A stretch of DNA of 64,000 nucleotides from Pampus argenteus (GCA_036937835.1 CM072877.1:14934001-14998000), one strand, 5' to 3'. Counted from the stretch's first letter, positions 1-13,925 are shown. Program-made: numbers and translations. The notes: generated by a model from the sequence alone, not told the origin.

Positions 1-2279
1 AAAATTAAACTCAGAAAGATAAGCAGGCATTTTTTTTTTTTACCTGTTATTAATTTTATGAACTCAGATTAGTGTTAGTCCAAAAAGCAAAGAGTATTCT
101 TTCAAACAGAAAAAGTAATTCAGATTTTTTTCTTTATGTCTGAATATATTTTTCTCACTGTTTTTTTTTTTTTTACTTTAATTTTTTTGTGTACTTTCTA
201 CATTTACATTTCACTCTTTATTGATAATTTTAATATGTTTTGAATTCTTTTGGTAATTATAATTTGGGTTTTCAACATTGCTGCGTATCTAAAATACTCT
301 GAACTTACATACTGTAGGGCAACCCCAGGTCACAGGGGAAGGAAATTAAAAAGAGACAGAGTAAAAGACAGATAAATCTTTCCTTCATGATTACTTGTTT
401 GCTGTTTTTTAAAATTGAGCCAGTCACATGCGGGACAATATAAAAGTATATTCAGTAAATGATAATAATCCCCCTAGTCTATCAATATCCACATAATCAT
501 TATGGCCAGCAGAGAGGAGAGGGCGCTGGTCAGTGGAGGATTGTGGGTTTTGCAGTTCAGAGCAGCTAAAATAGCTATGCCACTGGTGGGGCATGTGACT
601 ACAGGGACCAGCGAAGCTTGAGAGCATCCTGGCAGTGTTGAAGAAACCACACGCTGACATAAATGACTGGCCTTGATGCCTTTCATCTCAACAGGGGAAT
701 CAAATGGCCTTGTCAGAAACAAGCAGTCAGTTATAGGCCACAAAAGCACAAGTTACGAGTGTCAAGCCATGCTGGTGAGAGGGAAAAACACACACTGCTT
801 AAAGTACAGGAAATGTTTTATTTAAACATCTTCATCATAGTTTGATTGAGGAAGATTGGCTTTTTGGGCAATGCAGTCCAGCATTTGGTCATTATTAGTT
901 AATGTAGTATTGAATTAAAATATTTTCATATTATGAAACATACAGTGCTATTAATGAAATGAAACAAATTGCGCCCTGATCGTGTGTGTGCAACATGATT
1001 TGTATTTTTACAATGTTCACGCCTGCAGGTGTTTGTGCTCCTGTGTATGAACATGTGTTTTTGCATGTGCATGTTGCCTTATGCTGGAGCCCCCTCACTG
1101 GGCAGCAAAAAAGGCTGAGGTAACATCACACATTTCGTTTTTCTTTTTCTTTTTTATAATATATATAGCTGCAAGTAAAAAGCTCTCATAACTACCATGT
1201 TTTTAGCGTTGCCAGGTCAACCTGCCCACTCTACACTCGACAGCACTGGGATGGGATGGGTTGAGCAGGGTGAGAGGTGAGAGGAGAAGTGGGAATGATA
1301 GCAAGAATTTGCGGAGGGAAAAGTGATGGCAGGCATGAAGTAGAGTGGGATAGCAAGAGGTGGAAGGGTGGGAGTGAGAGGACAAATGAAAGGTTAAAAG
1401 AATCAAAAGAGGGACATTTAATGCATTAAGGAGATTATGATGATGAAGAGACAGATGATGATGAAGACCAAAGGGAAATGGATGATAATGAGAATTTTCT
1501 GCACCATATTGGCTCCTTTTGCTCTTGAACCCCAGCACTTCATGCTGCACTGTAAGCTGTCAGACAGCGCTGTCCTGGCATACCCTCTATCCACTTATTT
1601 TACATGAGATTAAATGTGTGCCTGCACGCGTGCGTTCATCATGTCACTGTGCATGTGTGTGCATATGTGTGTTTGCACTGCCCTGGCCTGCCAGCTGCCA
1701 ATGTGTAGCACTCCATCCAGCAAAGGCGAAGCCTAATTACAGACGCACGGCTACAGATTTAGCCGGCATGCTAACCATAACGGAGGAGGCAGCAGGGAGG
1801 GGATCACTTGGAAAAGTCACGGCTGGACGGGAGCTTCACAAGAGCGGACCACAGGGACAAGGGAAGGGGGGAGGGGGTACTCTATTTCAGGATCCGCTGC
1901 TCTCATTATTTATCATAGTAGAAGTCTCAGCAAGAAGAGGCAACCTACAATTGACTGCATGCATTGGCGCAAATGGGTAGAAGCAAAGAAAACCCCCACC
2001 CCACCCATGCACTCCAACGCGAGTCGACTGTTGATTTTGTGTTGCCGTCTATAGACTATCCTAAACATCAAATAAAACAAGCACACAATTGCATTACACT
2101 CATTTTTGTGCACCGAAACTGCCATAACTGTAGTTATAACACACGTGTCTCCAACGGAGTGTGAGCAGGGAGAGAGTCCTCTAATGTCAGCATGCAAGTT
2201 GGAAAGTTTTCCAGATCAAGCTAAAACTCTTCACACAAGTGTGTATGTATGTGCATGTAAGCATGTATGTATGTAAATG

Positions 2280-2281
<2 letters not shown>

Positions 2282-2323
<42 letters not shown>

Positions 2324-2334
2324 CATGTGTGTAT
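2282..2334. repeat. (TG)n microsatellite with GC-dinucleotide tail
   Basis: A TG run from 2282 to about 2313 passes into GCGCGCGCG and GTGCATGTGTG. Alternating purine-pyrimidine sequence of this kind is prone to Z-DNA. Confidence 0.95.
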
Positions 2335-2512
2335 GTGACGGACAGTTTGTGAGACCAGGGAGGGTTGGCAGTTAAACTCTGAGCTCACCCACGACTCTAC
2401 CACTTCCACCCACAGTGTCCTCTATACAGCTGCTCTCACTGAGCCAAACTCACACTTCATCCTCATCCCTCTCTCTTTTTTTCTCCATGCTTCTCTCTAT
2501 CACCCCTCCTCT

Positions 2513-2555
2513 ATCCATTCATCCATCCATCCATCCATCCATCCATGCATCCATG
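2513..2555. repeat. (ATCC)n tetranucleotide microsatellite
   Basis: About eight ATCC units, then diverged units with ATGC. It lies in a longer pyrimidine-rich stretch (2440-2720). Confidence 0.93.
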
Positions 2556-4130
2556 CGTTCACCCATCGTCCATCCATCTCTTCTTAATGTACGTCTAATC
2601 TTTCCTTCTCGTTCTCTCCATCTGTCTTTCTTTTTCTCACTTGTTACCCTCTACCCACCTCTTCCAGTGTGTTCATTTTTATGCAGTCTCTTACCATTGC
2701 CAAGTCTTGCTTACTACATCAAACTTTTGGACCTTGACACAGTCTACCCCTGCACATGGTCTCAGCGTAGGAGGAACTATTTCACAGAAGGAGGAAGCAT
2801 AAATTTGAGGGTATATGTATGTTTTTATTACAGTAAGTCAAAGTGAAGATTGTTAAGGGTCACAAAACAGAATAGGAGGGAGTGCAGAGTTTGCCAAAAC
2901 GTGTGTACAGAGGGAGGGTCAAGATTGCATCTAGATCCTGTCATCTTAATTATGAGGGTACACAACACATAAGTGCTCTCATTCACGTGCTCATTCAATT
3001 ACCATATGAAAAGATGAGTCAGAGATGAAAATGAAAAAAAAAAGTCATCCACAAGAACAGAGGAGTTGACTCACACAACAGCTCATACTCAGAGACTCAC
3101 TCAGTGTTTGTCCTCTGCTTATCAGACATTAGTTAACCAGAAGTCGCACGCAGTGTTATCAATATTAGTTTTTCATTGACGAAATCAGGAAGTTGCTCAC
3201 AGTTATGTACATTTCTTGGAGACTCCCCGAATGCAATCTGCTGACACAGCTTCAACACTTATCACCTATCAGCTTTATGGTAAATGTTTGTGAAGTAGCA
3301 TCTAGCTTACTGAAGCTGTCAATCAAAATGGACAAAACGGGCTCATATAGTTTATGACAAGAACAATTGTGTTGCCCTTAAACCCATTTTTGCCATTTGG
3401 AAACAGGCCTCACACACAGGTAGACCAACTCACATACGCACATGCAGACACACTGAGGCTGATTAAAGGATTACATGTCCTCTTATGGTTTCGTGCTTTG
3501 CACTCAGCAAACTGGAATATTTTGTCCTACTAACAAAGTGCAGAAGGTTTTGTTTGACATTCTTAAAATGAGGATGAAGATTGGTGTTTATATAAAAAAA
3601 GGTAACGGAAAACACCCCAAATCAAATAATCAAATATAATATAAAATAGAAATGTACAATACCAATATGTAAAATATTACATAAATTAAAATGAAGGCTG
3701 AAAATGTGCAAATGGTCATAGTATAAACAGTATATGCAATGGGAAAATGTGCAAGTAATGTTGCAATGTAGTGCTTTATGTTAGATGTGGTGGGTTAACA
3801 GATGTGCAAATAATGTACATTTAAAAAGCAATGCATGTTTTAACTTTTTTTCATAATTCTTGGTTTTGTTTTTTTAAAGGACTATGTGTTTATGTGAAGC
3901 CTGTATCGTTTTACATGTGTGCTTTAAGGTAATCTGTTGAGTTGACTTGTATACAGCATTTGGACATATTAGGTCAGTAAAAAAATCTAACATAAGAAAT
4001 TATATATACTGTATATGTATTTATGAAGAGAGTTATTTTTCACTCATAAAATGTACAGTATGTACACAAACACAATCATACATTCTCTGTGCCCAATTTC
4101 TAAGGACCCAGGTGGTGCTAATGTGAAACA

Positions 4131-4133
<3 letters not shown>

Positions 4134-4184
<51 letters not shown>
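4134..4184. repeat. (TA)n microsatellite, about 25 units
   Basis: An uninterrupted TA run. It has no visible gene context. Confidence 0.97.
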
Positions 4185-4188
<4 letters not shown>

Positions 4189-5244
4189 CAGAGTTGCAGA
4201 TAATGAAGATAAGTCTTAACCTCATATCTCACCTTGAAAAGCAACGCCTACCACTGGTTTGAGCTCCGCCATGTCAGCAGTGCAGTATGGGAAATGAGGA
4301 GCGGGTGGGTGTGTGACCCGACGACCTATCAGCAATTCGCTCAGGGCCCAGACGCACACCATCAACATCTCCCTGCTCTCAGCTCCAGCTCAATCGATCG
4401 CCCTCATTTTCACATGTACAGAAGGAAAACCAACTGTTTTACAGTTGTGTTGCAAGACGTGTGTGAACTGGGGGAGGTGGAGAGGAAACTGCATCACAGA
4501 TGGTTGTTGTTTCTTGAACACGAAACAGTTTACTCACCTTCTGGGCTTGTAATCAGTTTTACATGGGATTTTATGAGAGAGAGGACATGAGATTATGGCT
4601 CGTTAGTGTGTATTATACTTAACCTTATCATTAGTACAGATGATAATGTGCAAAACGTGCATTTAAATCATGCACTATCTTGTTATTTTTTACCTGATGG
4701 GCTTCACATTAAAATTCTGTTTTAATTTTCAGCAGCTTATTATCATAGTGTGTTGTGCCTTGTGCTTGATACTTGATACATACTGTACTTATATGCCTCT
4801 AGTAAAACTTCTACAGTGGTAGTACTATATATATAGGTGGGATATTGTCTGCTACTGTTCTCTCTTGAGTGAGCAATGCCCTGTGTACACATGTACTGTA
4901 TGTATGTGGGAATTAAGTGTGAATCAAGGTCATGCTGAAAGCTTCAAAGAGGTTGAACATGATCATACATCCATGGCATCTCCCAACATGTAATGAGAGC
5001 TTAGATAGTCCATCAGTCCATCATAGGTCAACAAGCCTCTCTGATCATAAACATATTTGACTGAGATCACAGACGTCATGTGCTGACAGTCAGGTAGCTT
5101 GGCACTGAGACAGATGGTGCTGGTATTTCACTCTTGCTAATCATGAAACTCACACTCAGCTGGGTACCTCAGTTTGCAGAGATGATCATTCAGCCAGAGA
5201 ACAGAGTTCAAGAAGCCTTGAAAAACAGGTTGTGCTAAAGGAAT

Positions 5245-5256
5245 ATGCATATGCAT
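5245..5256. promoter_or_regulatory. exact POU-dimer palindrome (MORE motif)
   Basis: ATGCATATGCAT is a perfect 12-base palindrome identical to the MORE element bound by dimers of Oct-1/Oct-4-type POU proteins. It lies about 17 kb before the candidate ctif promoter. Function is inferred from sequence only. Confidence 0.5.
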
Positions 5257-6738
5257 AATCTTTTCTTGACTGGCTAAGTTGGGTGACATTGGACCCAGCG
5301 GTGGCGAAAGTCTTTCACACTGAAATTTAAAGAAAAAAATCCAACAACAGCATTACTTATATACAATTTTCATTTTAAAGGTTGATAATCTACTTCATAA
5401 CAACTGTGTAAAATACTCTTAGATGTTTACTTGACTTCATTTCAGAAGGAAAATTACACTTTTTATTTACATTTTGCAAACACAAATATTGACATTTTCC
5501 CCTTGAAATTAAAATCAAATCTAATCAAGAGTCTGCATCTTGATTAACAAACTGAATAGGAGAGGAGTCAATGGTGCTTTTTTTTTTCATGACTGCGAAC
5601 AACAGACAACACTGATAATACAGTGCAATAACACTGCAAGACATGGATGGTAGGATGAATTCAAAGTTCTTTAATTACAGTATATCCTCTGATCACGGTG
5701 CAAGAAAGCACAACAAAAAGCGCCAATTTGTCTGTCTCGTGCTCTGCATTACTTTCAGCTAGATGTAGCTGATAAATGTAATCTATGCAGATGGTTGATA
5801 TTCAACCGGTAGAGCATGAAAATTACAACTGAATGCCTCTTAACAACTCACCTGTTTCCTCAAATCAAAGAAATAACATACCAAAACATGTTCAGGCTCT
5901 TTCATATAACTCAAATAAATGAGTATGAATGTCACAGTGGTTTTTTTTAGCAATGATGTCTCCACATAATTTGGCAAATCCAGGAAATAATCATTTTTTT
6001 TAAATCATGTTAGACCTTCATATTTTATTTTTAATTAGGGTTTGAAAGTTAAGAGACAAAAACAGAAGTTAAATGAAGTTATAATATATGGAAATGTGAG
6101 CAAACTGCATTAGATAGGCGTGATTGCACTGTCACTTATGACAAATATAAATGATATAAATAGAGCAATAATTTGGCAAATTTAGCAGTGAAAATGGATC
6201 GAAGTGATTATTGAAGCATATGTGTTTATGGAGGAGTTGGGCCTTTCTACGTGCATCTGAGGAGAATCAAGAAGGCAGAACAGGAGCAAGCTGAGGACAA
6301 AGAAAGGAAGGAAGGAAAGGGCATCATCAGAAAGAGCTGTGACCAGAGTGTGCAGCTGGTGGGCTGTGCTCTGAGTCTTGGGGTGTAATGCTAAAGGTGA
6401 ATAATGAACTGGAGAAAACAAGTGAATGGGAAAACTGAGGCTGACACTTACAACTTTGTCATAATGGTTTGGTACGTTTCTATAGTGAACTTCTATAAAT
6501 CATGAGTATTTTACATATTATACCAGTCTTGTCCACACACATATTTCCTCTGTGCCTGCTCTGGTCATTGCTGCTGTATTGTGTGGTGCATGTGAGTGAT
6601 CTCTAATCAGGTTACCTCCTTGGGCATCAGCCTCTGGCTGACGGCACAAAAGGCCACACTGGGACCACCAAAACCCTTCCTGGGCCTCTCACTACCCCAT
6701 TAAATACCACAAACACACCAACAGAACAGAAATACATG

Positions 6739-6740
<2 letters not shown>

Positions 6741-6782
<42 letters not shown>
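6741..6782. repeat. (CA)n microsatellite
   Basis: Uninterrupted CA run of about 21 units. Confidence 0.97.
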
Positions 6783-6783
<1 letters not shown>

Positions 6784-8307
6784 CTTCATACACACTCATA
6801 TTTCAGATAGCATACCGCTTGATCTAGAATTTGAATTTGAATGTTTGCATTAAGTTTGATAGCTCAGGTCATGATGCTGTTAGCTAAATGATTAAATGGA
6901 GGTTATAAAGTAATATAAAGCTTTATACTTTTTATTGAAACCTCAAAATTTACCATCTAATTATTTGATAAAACAACAAAACATTTATTTTACTGTTTTA
7001 GTAGTATTTTTCTTTTTTGGTCTTAGCACACTGGTAATCACTTATACTCCTTACTTTCACACAACCTTTCCTATAATTTTTGTGCAGAGGTATATACTGA
7101 ACACAGTGATACACAGAACGAGGCAAATAAATGCAAATGTCAAAGCAGCAGAACAAAGCATCTAATGGACAGAGTTGGCAAATTGGTTCAAAAATGTAAT
7201 CAACTATTTATTTATTGAATATTAAATAATTGTAGAGCACAGGTTTGCCAAGCAAACCAAATGTCTGGGTGATGAACCATTACCGGGAACGGTAAAATCA
7301 GATTATAATATCTTATTTAAAAAGAGAAAAGCTGACACATTACTGTATTGCACCACTAAATAATAGTAGTATGGATGCAATTCATACATATAATTCAATA
7401 CCAGATAACAACAGATCATGGCAGACACACAGTGTTTTATTAGATTCAGGTTTTAGCCTTTTGCTCTGTTTAGCTCTTGTATTATCAAAACATTAATACA
7501 AGACATGCATCCTCCACTCCTCACCAGACCTATCCTTGTCAGAGTAGGTGGCGACCTGATTCTTGTTGTAAAATAAGAAAACAGAGGGGAGAAGAAGGAC
7601 GGAGACTGAGGTCTGCCAGATATTGTTTGTGCCAACCTGCACAAAAGCTGCAGAAGTTTTCATCAGGAAGTCCAATAACCACCTGCAGATTTAGGTGTTT
7701 TCATAAAGCTGAGATACTGTTTCTTCCTTTTCCAAGAAGATAAGTAGAATACTCAGTGAACTCAGTGAATTTTGCTATCTGCTGCATTTTTGTAGATAGT
7801 GGAGAAAGGCTTCGTGTTTCTGGGTCAGTACTGCGGGTAGGCCTTATTGGGCCATAGTGAGGTGGGCCTTTCCACTTTGTGTCTTAATCATGCACTGATG
7901 GCAAAGATGAGAAGGATGTGTACATGATGACCCCTTTAGATTACAAACTAGTATGCATTATGCATGCACTGTCTTTTTTTTTTTTCACAGTCTTTACTGA
8001 ACTGCATAAGCCATAGACCTTAAACTATTAAATGTCACAGCTCAACAGATGTTCACAGGGGCTGCAGTTAGATCAAACTGTTATATCTGTAATAACAGCA
8101 GTAGTTGTAATGGGAGTTGTAGTTTTGTTTTATGCCAAAAAGGGTATCGTTGTCTAACTTTGTAAAAAGTGACTTTTTGTAAAAAAAAAGACTTTGGCTA
8201 TGTATTACTTCAGTTTTAAAGGCCACACAGGGCAGACAGTTGTTAGTCATTGCTCCCATTTGTGATTTCAGCTACTCCGTTTTGTGATTTAAATTACGGG
8301 GTAATAC

Positions 8308-8333
8308 CAAGTCCATATATATGTATGGACTTG
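8308..8333. repeat. perfect short inverted repeat
   Basis: Ten-base arms CAAGTCCATA and TATGGACTTG are exact reverse complements separated by six bases (TATATG). Confidence 0.8.
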
Positions 8334-8795
8334 TTGAAAAAAGGTAAGATATATCTATATTATGTTGTAGGTTTTACAGCATGACATTCTCTAATTAGCA
8401 CACCACAATTTACAGTAAACACCCTCCCAGAGGCCTGAAGCTGTTTCTGCAAATGTCAAAAAAACAGTTATATCCTCGTTTGAAAAATGGAAAGATATAC
8501 ACAATATCTGCAGTATAATATTGTTGTAGTTTTTTCCTTACGCAAAAACTAAGAAAAATCCAAAATTCCTGTTTGACTTTAATAGCTGTGGTCCTTTTTC
8601 CACACCGATCTGGATAACATTGCACAGGCCTACTTGGAGTAATTGATTACGAATGTCTGATGTTGCCTGGTTGCCATGGAGCACATGGAACTAAGATCTG
8701 CTCCGGGTTATCGCCATGGTGACATGGTGATGACGATGGCGTAAAAACTTCCCGTTTGTGTCCTGTTGGATGAGACTTCACAGCAGGTAACTGAT

Positions 8796-8797
<2 letters not shown>

Positions 8798-8831
<34 letters not shown>
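8798..8831. repeat. (TG)n microsatellite
   Basis: Uninterrupted TG run of about 16 units. Confidence 0.96.
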
Positions 8832-8833
<2 letters not shown>

Positions 8834-10197
8834 TGATGCAGGTGGAATCAAGTGTGTGTGCACAGCAGTCGGTACAGTCACACAGACTCTCACCAGTTTC
8901 CCTTTACACTTTCCATGTCCTCATCTCTCCACCCCTCCCCTTCTGATGTCTTTCCTGGCTGCTTGAGAAGCAGAGGCACAGCCTGGTGGCGTTGACCTCA
9001 CCCTTAGACCCCCAGGAGACACTGACCATTACTGTGCTTCCGGCTGTTTCACAGTCCAGCCAGTTATCCCCGCTCAGACTGAAATAGCATCAGCTACATC
9101 CTCTGTCTATTAGCAGTCACATATGCCCTGCACTGTCCCTGTCATTGTTTTATAGGAGGACTGGTAGAGTGTTAATGGCACCGCACATGCTTTACAAAAC
9201 TTATTCAGTGAAAACCAAACAGGAACAGGAAAGACAGAGGTGTGATGGCACTGAATTTTCTCAGGGTAAGCACGTTGATTCTCTTTTACAATGGTGATAA
9301 TGTGAATCTATTTTTTTTTTTCATTTTATATTTATTTCCAGCATTAACCATTTCAAGTCAATTAGTTGTTTCTAGTGAAAGATAAACGAGACATACAGGA
9401 ACACGAGGTTTAACACGCGAAAGATGGGGCACAACTCTGCGTACATCTTGTTCATATTCAACACTGACACCCTGGAATGAGGTCACCTCTGAGACTGAGC
9501 TGAGCTGATCCATCACCGCTGGATGATGTTTGACATATAGCTGGAGAGGCGGAGGAGGTTATGAAATGACATGGCGAAAGAATAAGGAGGAGGTGACATA
9601 AGCCAAGCCGAGTCTGGACAAAATGATTTAATAATTGGCCTACAGCTAAGTATCTCAAATAGGAATCTGACAATATCTATATATTTGTCTCTCAGGATAT
9701 GAACACTGTATAAAAGATGTTATTTATTTTTGAGAAAAATGTCCAACACAAAAAAAAAGGTCATTAAATGTTGTGAGATAGAGAAGCGTAGTTGGTAAAA
9801 CATCTGAGTTGTCCTGTAGGCCCAGAGATACGTGGGTACGTGTGTGATCTGCAACCACAGTTTCAACTAGTCGTCTTCAGATATGTGTTGTTAGCACAAA
9901 GTGACATCTGGCTGCATTGAGACGACCGTTTGTATAGAGCTGGTTGTACGGAGGATTGTGAAGCCGGGACGAAGGGGTGTTCAGAGAGTCATTATCAAAA
10001 CGCCTCATAAGACAGGAAGATGTAATAGGGAATCAGCATAGGATCATTTACAGGTGTACAGGTGTGATGTACAGGTAACACATTATGCAAAAAGATGAGA
10101 AAAATGTAAGAGTTGCATAGTAAGTAGTAAGTGCAAAGGGCAAAGAAAGAAAGAAAGAAAAAGAAAATAGATATTGGGTTACGTATACTGTAAAGGT

Positions 10198-10203
<6 letters not shown>

Positions 10204-10232
<29 letters not shown>
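10204..10232. repeat. (TA)n microsatellite
   Basis: TA run of about 14 units following a GAAA-type run at 10145-10165. Confidence 0.95.
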
Positions 10233-10238
<6 letters not shown>

Positions 10239-10871
10239 TGAAAAACATTTGTCTTGTACTACATGTATAGTAATACTTAGCTAAAGCGACTACTTAGAAG
10301 GACATGGAAAAGTAGTCATTTAAATCTTTAAATCATTAAATTTTAGGGCTGAAAATTGATATGGTTCAAACCTCTTGCTGTTTTATAGTTTTTATGTTTG
10401 CAGTAGCATAACGGCAGTTTATTTTAGAGCAAACAAAATAAGAAGCTAGTAGTTAAGAGAGAGCAGAGAAAGCCCACAAGACAAAGAAGAAAAAAAAAAA
10501 ACCTGGCACCGAAAGGAACTGATTGTGTCACTCGTGAAAGCAGTACCCTTTATTTAATAGATTAATAGTAAGAAGTCATTATTTTCTTCGGATTCTCTGT
10601 GCGGTCATTAACTTGTTCTTTTAATTTGATAACAGATTTTTTTAACATCACTTTAGTTGTGGGCTTTTGGCTTCGGATGGTAGTTTAGATAAAATTACTC
10701 ACTGATTGACTGACTACCTGCCTCGACACACTGACTGTCTCTCTCTAATGGTCAAATCTAACAAAACACCGACTGAAACGTACGTAAGGATTAGACACTC
10801 AACAAGCCTAATGATGAATGCGGGAGACTTTTGCTGCAGTTAGCAGGGCCCCTGAATCATTCATTGTGAGT

Positions 10872-10905
10872 CAGTTTTGGTTCAAAATGAATTGAACCAA
10901 AACTG
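10872..10905. repeat. perfect 14-bp inverted repeat with 6-base loop
   Basis: CAGTTTTGGTTCAA and TTGAACCAAAACTG are exact reverse complements around AATGAA. The arms contain GGTTCA/TGAACC hexamers, like nuclear-receptor half-sites in an inverted arrangement. Confidence 0.8.
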
Positions 10906-10953
10906 TTTATGCATTCATTCCATATACACTGTAGCACATTACACTCTGCATTG

Positions 10954-10967
10954 CAAATAGGGGGCGC
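10954..10967 (+). promoter_or_regulatory. CTCF-like core motif
   Basis: CAAATAGGGGGCGC agrees at 12 of 14 positions with the CTCF core CCASYAGRKGGCGC by eye. This is a sequence match only. Confidence 0.3.
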
Positions 10968-11719
10968 AGGTATTGAAGCTTATGCAGTGTGAAAAGGCCA
11001 ATTACTCTAGTGTGTGTGGTGGCTGGGACTAGAGTGTGCTTGGGCTCCCTCCAGGCTAGAGACAGAACCTAGTAAACATCTCATCAGCTGATGAGACACA
11101 CACACACACACATACACACATGCATGATGGTGAAGATCCTCATGACTATTGTGGCATGAAAAAAAAAAAACATACGCTCCATTGAATAGTGCACATGCAG
11201 GCATGCATGAAGGCACATATGCATGTAAGCACAATTGCACCTGAATGGTGTTTAAAATATGTACACGCATATACACAGGGTCAAAAAAATCTGCATATTC
11301 AAAAAAAATATCCCTGCCAGTGGATGAAAAAAGGAAAGCAGAGAGAAGACCACAAATTCCTTCTTTGTGTCTTGTAATATTTAAATGGCTGCTGTCCATT
11401 TGCCACATTGCTTTTAGATCCTAAATGAGAACTTGTTGTGTCTTGTTTTATGTACACAAGTGATTTTTTTTCAAATCTGGAGACATAATAAAATCTATAG
11501 CTGAGAAATGTTAAAAAAAAATGCTGGAGATGAGAGAAAATTGAAGAGACAGGAATAAGGGGGCAGACGGGAGAGGAGAGACGTGCAGCAGGAGGCCACT
11601 TGTGTCACCAGTTGCAGAGGGTCATAGTGGGGGAGGTGAAAATTAAAGCACGCAGGCGGCGTCTTGCACCTCAACCCAGACTGAACCCCCCCTTCCTTTC
11701 TCTCAGTGGTGTTGGTCGC

Positions 11720-11759
11720 GTGTTTGTGTGTTTGTATGTTTGTGTGTGTGTGTGTGTGC
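11720..11759. repeat. (TG)n-rich microsatellite
   Basis: TTTG and TG units ending in a pure TG run. It is followed by a G-rich stretch (11768-11812) with several GGGG and GGG runs. Confidence 0.9.
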
Positions 11760-13710
11760 CTAGAATGGGTTTGGGGTTTGGGGGGTTGGTGGGACGTGGG
11801 GTGGCGTGTGAGGGATATGTCAGGGACGCGGACATGCAGGTGAGGCACAGGTGTGTATGCGCTGCATATTTCAGGAGTATCATCACAGGGTGGAGGGGCA
11901 CTTGAGGGCAAGGAGCCTCCCTGCTCGTCAGACGAATTCTGCTGATGTCTGATGTCTCATCTCAGAGCTGGCAGTGTGGACTGGAATTACGCATGTTAGG
12001 TTATGTTGAGAGGCACGTCTGTAAGAAAAATAAAATGTTTCAATCAAGCTCGCAATGCTTTAAAAGAAGAAGGCTGCTCTGTTTGTCAGCAGTCATGTCT
12101 ACATGTACATGTAAAAATATACAAATATGGCATGTTGCGGCTCAAGAAGCTAGAGGAAAGAAGGTTAGAGGAATCAAAATGTTAATTATATATCGTATGT
12201 AGAAACATGTGTCTTAATTTATTTTCTACAAACTATCTGCCCCAGAAACAAGTGGAATTGTCTCATCCTATTAGCCACTTTTTCTTCTTGTTTACTGCAA
12301 ACATTTGTTTTAGAGATTAGTATTTAATTAGAGATTTGCAATGTAACAAGCTAAAAATTGCAAATAATACATGGATTTTATTTGAATGCACAAGTTCATT
12401 TAAAGAGCTTGTTAAAAAAACCCAGTCAGAATTGATGTACATTTAGCAAGAATAATTTAACCCTGTATACACACAATTTTAACAGCAAAATATAGTGACA
12501 TTTTAGACAAGTATCAGACAAGAAAAGTCATGCAATTAACATACTGTGAACATGAAGAACATAAAATGTGTGTGTTTTGAATAATATTGTTCAATTTCAA
12601 TGTGTATTACATAATCTATCATATCATATTATATGTCCTGGTATATGACAAACAGTATCAAACAGTAAAAAAAAAAACATATAGTAAAAGTATAGTTCTT
12701 TCCCAGCATCGCAAATATAAAACTATAAAACTATAAAAACCAAAATATACAAACACTGTATATAAAATTTAAAATTAAAAAATATATATATGAAATATAT
12801 GTTTCATACAGTAGTATGTTACAAGGCTTCATGTTGTACATATAAAAAGTAAAATCCAGCTCTCCGCTTCCTTTGTGAAAATTATTCGTTTGCATTAAAG
12901 CAACACAACTCAAGCACTTCACCATTATTATTAGTTTTCTTTGGATTAGTGTGAGCAGCTGTGAAATTATGGAATCAACACAATTGCACAACCAGACTGT
13001 TACCCTGCTAGAAGTTAATATGTCCCTGAAATATGTCCAATTGTTTATAGGAAGAAAATGGGAAAAATTGAAGGTGATTTGTAAATTTCATGGAAGTGTG
13101 CCCTCTAGCTGTGTGTCTGTTTGTGTCCTTATGTTGGTGTTTGTTTCATTCACATCCTATCTTGACCTATGTGACTCAGCATTGGTTTTGTGGTCATATA
13201 AACAGGATGCCCTAGCACATGAACCATAATCATCTCCCTTTCCATCTCTGAACATTAAAGGCCGCTCATTTTTTTTTTCCATGTAATAATAGGGAACTTC
13301 CAATTCATGTCTTACAACGGCTTGTAACTTTGTACAAATCACATGCCCCTTTAAAAAGCTGGCGCTTCTCCGTTCATGTTTATTTCACTTGCTCTGGTAG
13401 CTACATGAAGTCAAAATAACTTGAACAGAATTCTGAAATATGTCCTGCAAATATGGTCAGTCGAGTCAGTCAGCTGGCATTGATATCAAAAAGGTAGTGA
13501 AATTGAAACTGAGAGGGATGCGGATCAAGAGGAAGGCAGGGACAGATAAAACCAGACAGTGAAGGTCAGTGTTGTAGACAGAAGGAGTGACAGGAGACAA
13601 ATCTCTGAGAAACACTCCAAATAAAGCAATGAGGGGGGAGGGAGCAGGGAGGAGGGAGTAATCTCTGCCTCACCAGAGGAGAAGAGGGTGGGGAGAGCTT
13701 GGACCTCACT

Positions 13711-13712
13711 GC

Positions 13713-13746
<34 letters not shown>

Positions 13747-13748
13747 GC
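13711..13748. repeat. (CA)n microsatellite
   Basis: CA run with one AAAC interruption. Confidence 0.95.
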
Positions 13749-13925
13749 AGACACATTTCCATGCAAACAACTTGCCGGGCGGTTAGGTGGGAGGATGTAA
13801 GGGAGAGGGCTACACCCTTATGCGAAGCTTTGTTGTGTGACACATAGACAGCCCACCCTAACATTCCCACCCCTATATTTGGCCTTGAATACAATTGCAG
13901 GTTTGAGAGCAACAAATCGGACTGG

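Larger units (their letters stand above)
1..4130. other. non-coding, AT-rich to mixed, no gene seen
   Basis: No conserved protein or exon with plausible splice sites was recognised on either strand. Apart from the simple repeats listed separately, it shows T-rich runs (30-200) and a purine-rich stretch (1240-1480). It is probably intergenic upstream of ctif. Confidence 0.6.
4185..10200. other. non-coding upstream region with scattered simple repeats
   Basis: No coding exon was recognised. It contains the POU-type palindrome at 5245-5256, the CA tract at 6741-6782, the TG tract at 8798-8831 and a short inverted repeat at 8308-8333, described separately. The rest looks like ordinary AT-rich intergenic DNA. 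Confidence 0.6.

Noticed and set aside
1519..1980. A 153-codon forward open frame near the left end.
   Set aside because: Low similarity to anything I know, TG-repeat-like segments within, and no splice or promoter support.
9780..9850. A possible tRNA-like or SINE head.
   Set aside because: The A-box and B-box like words are too diverged to support by eye.
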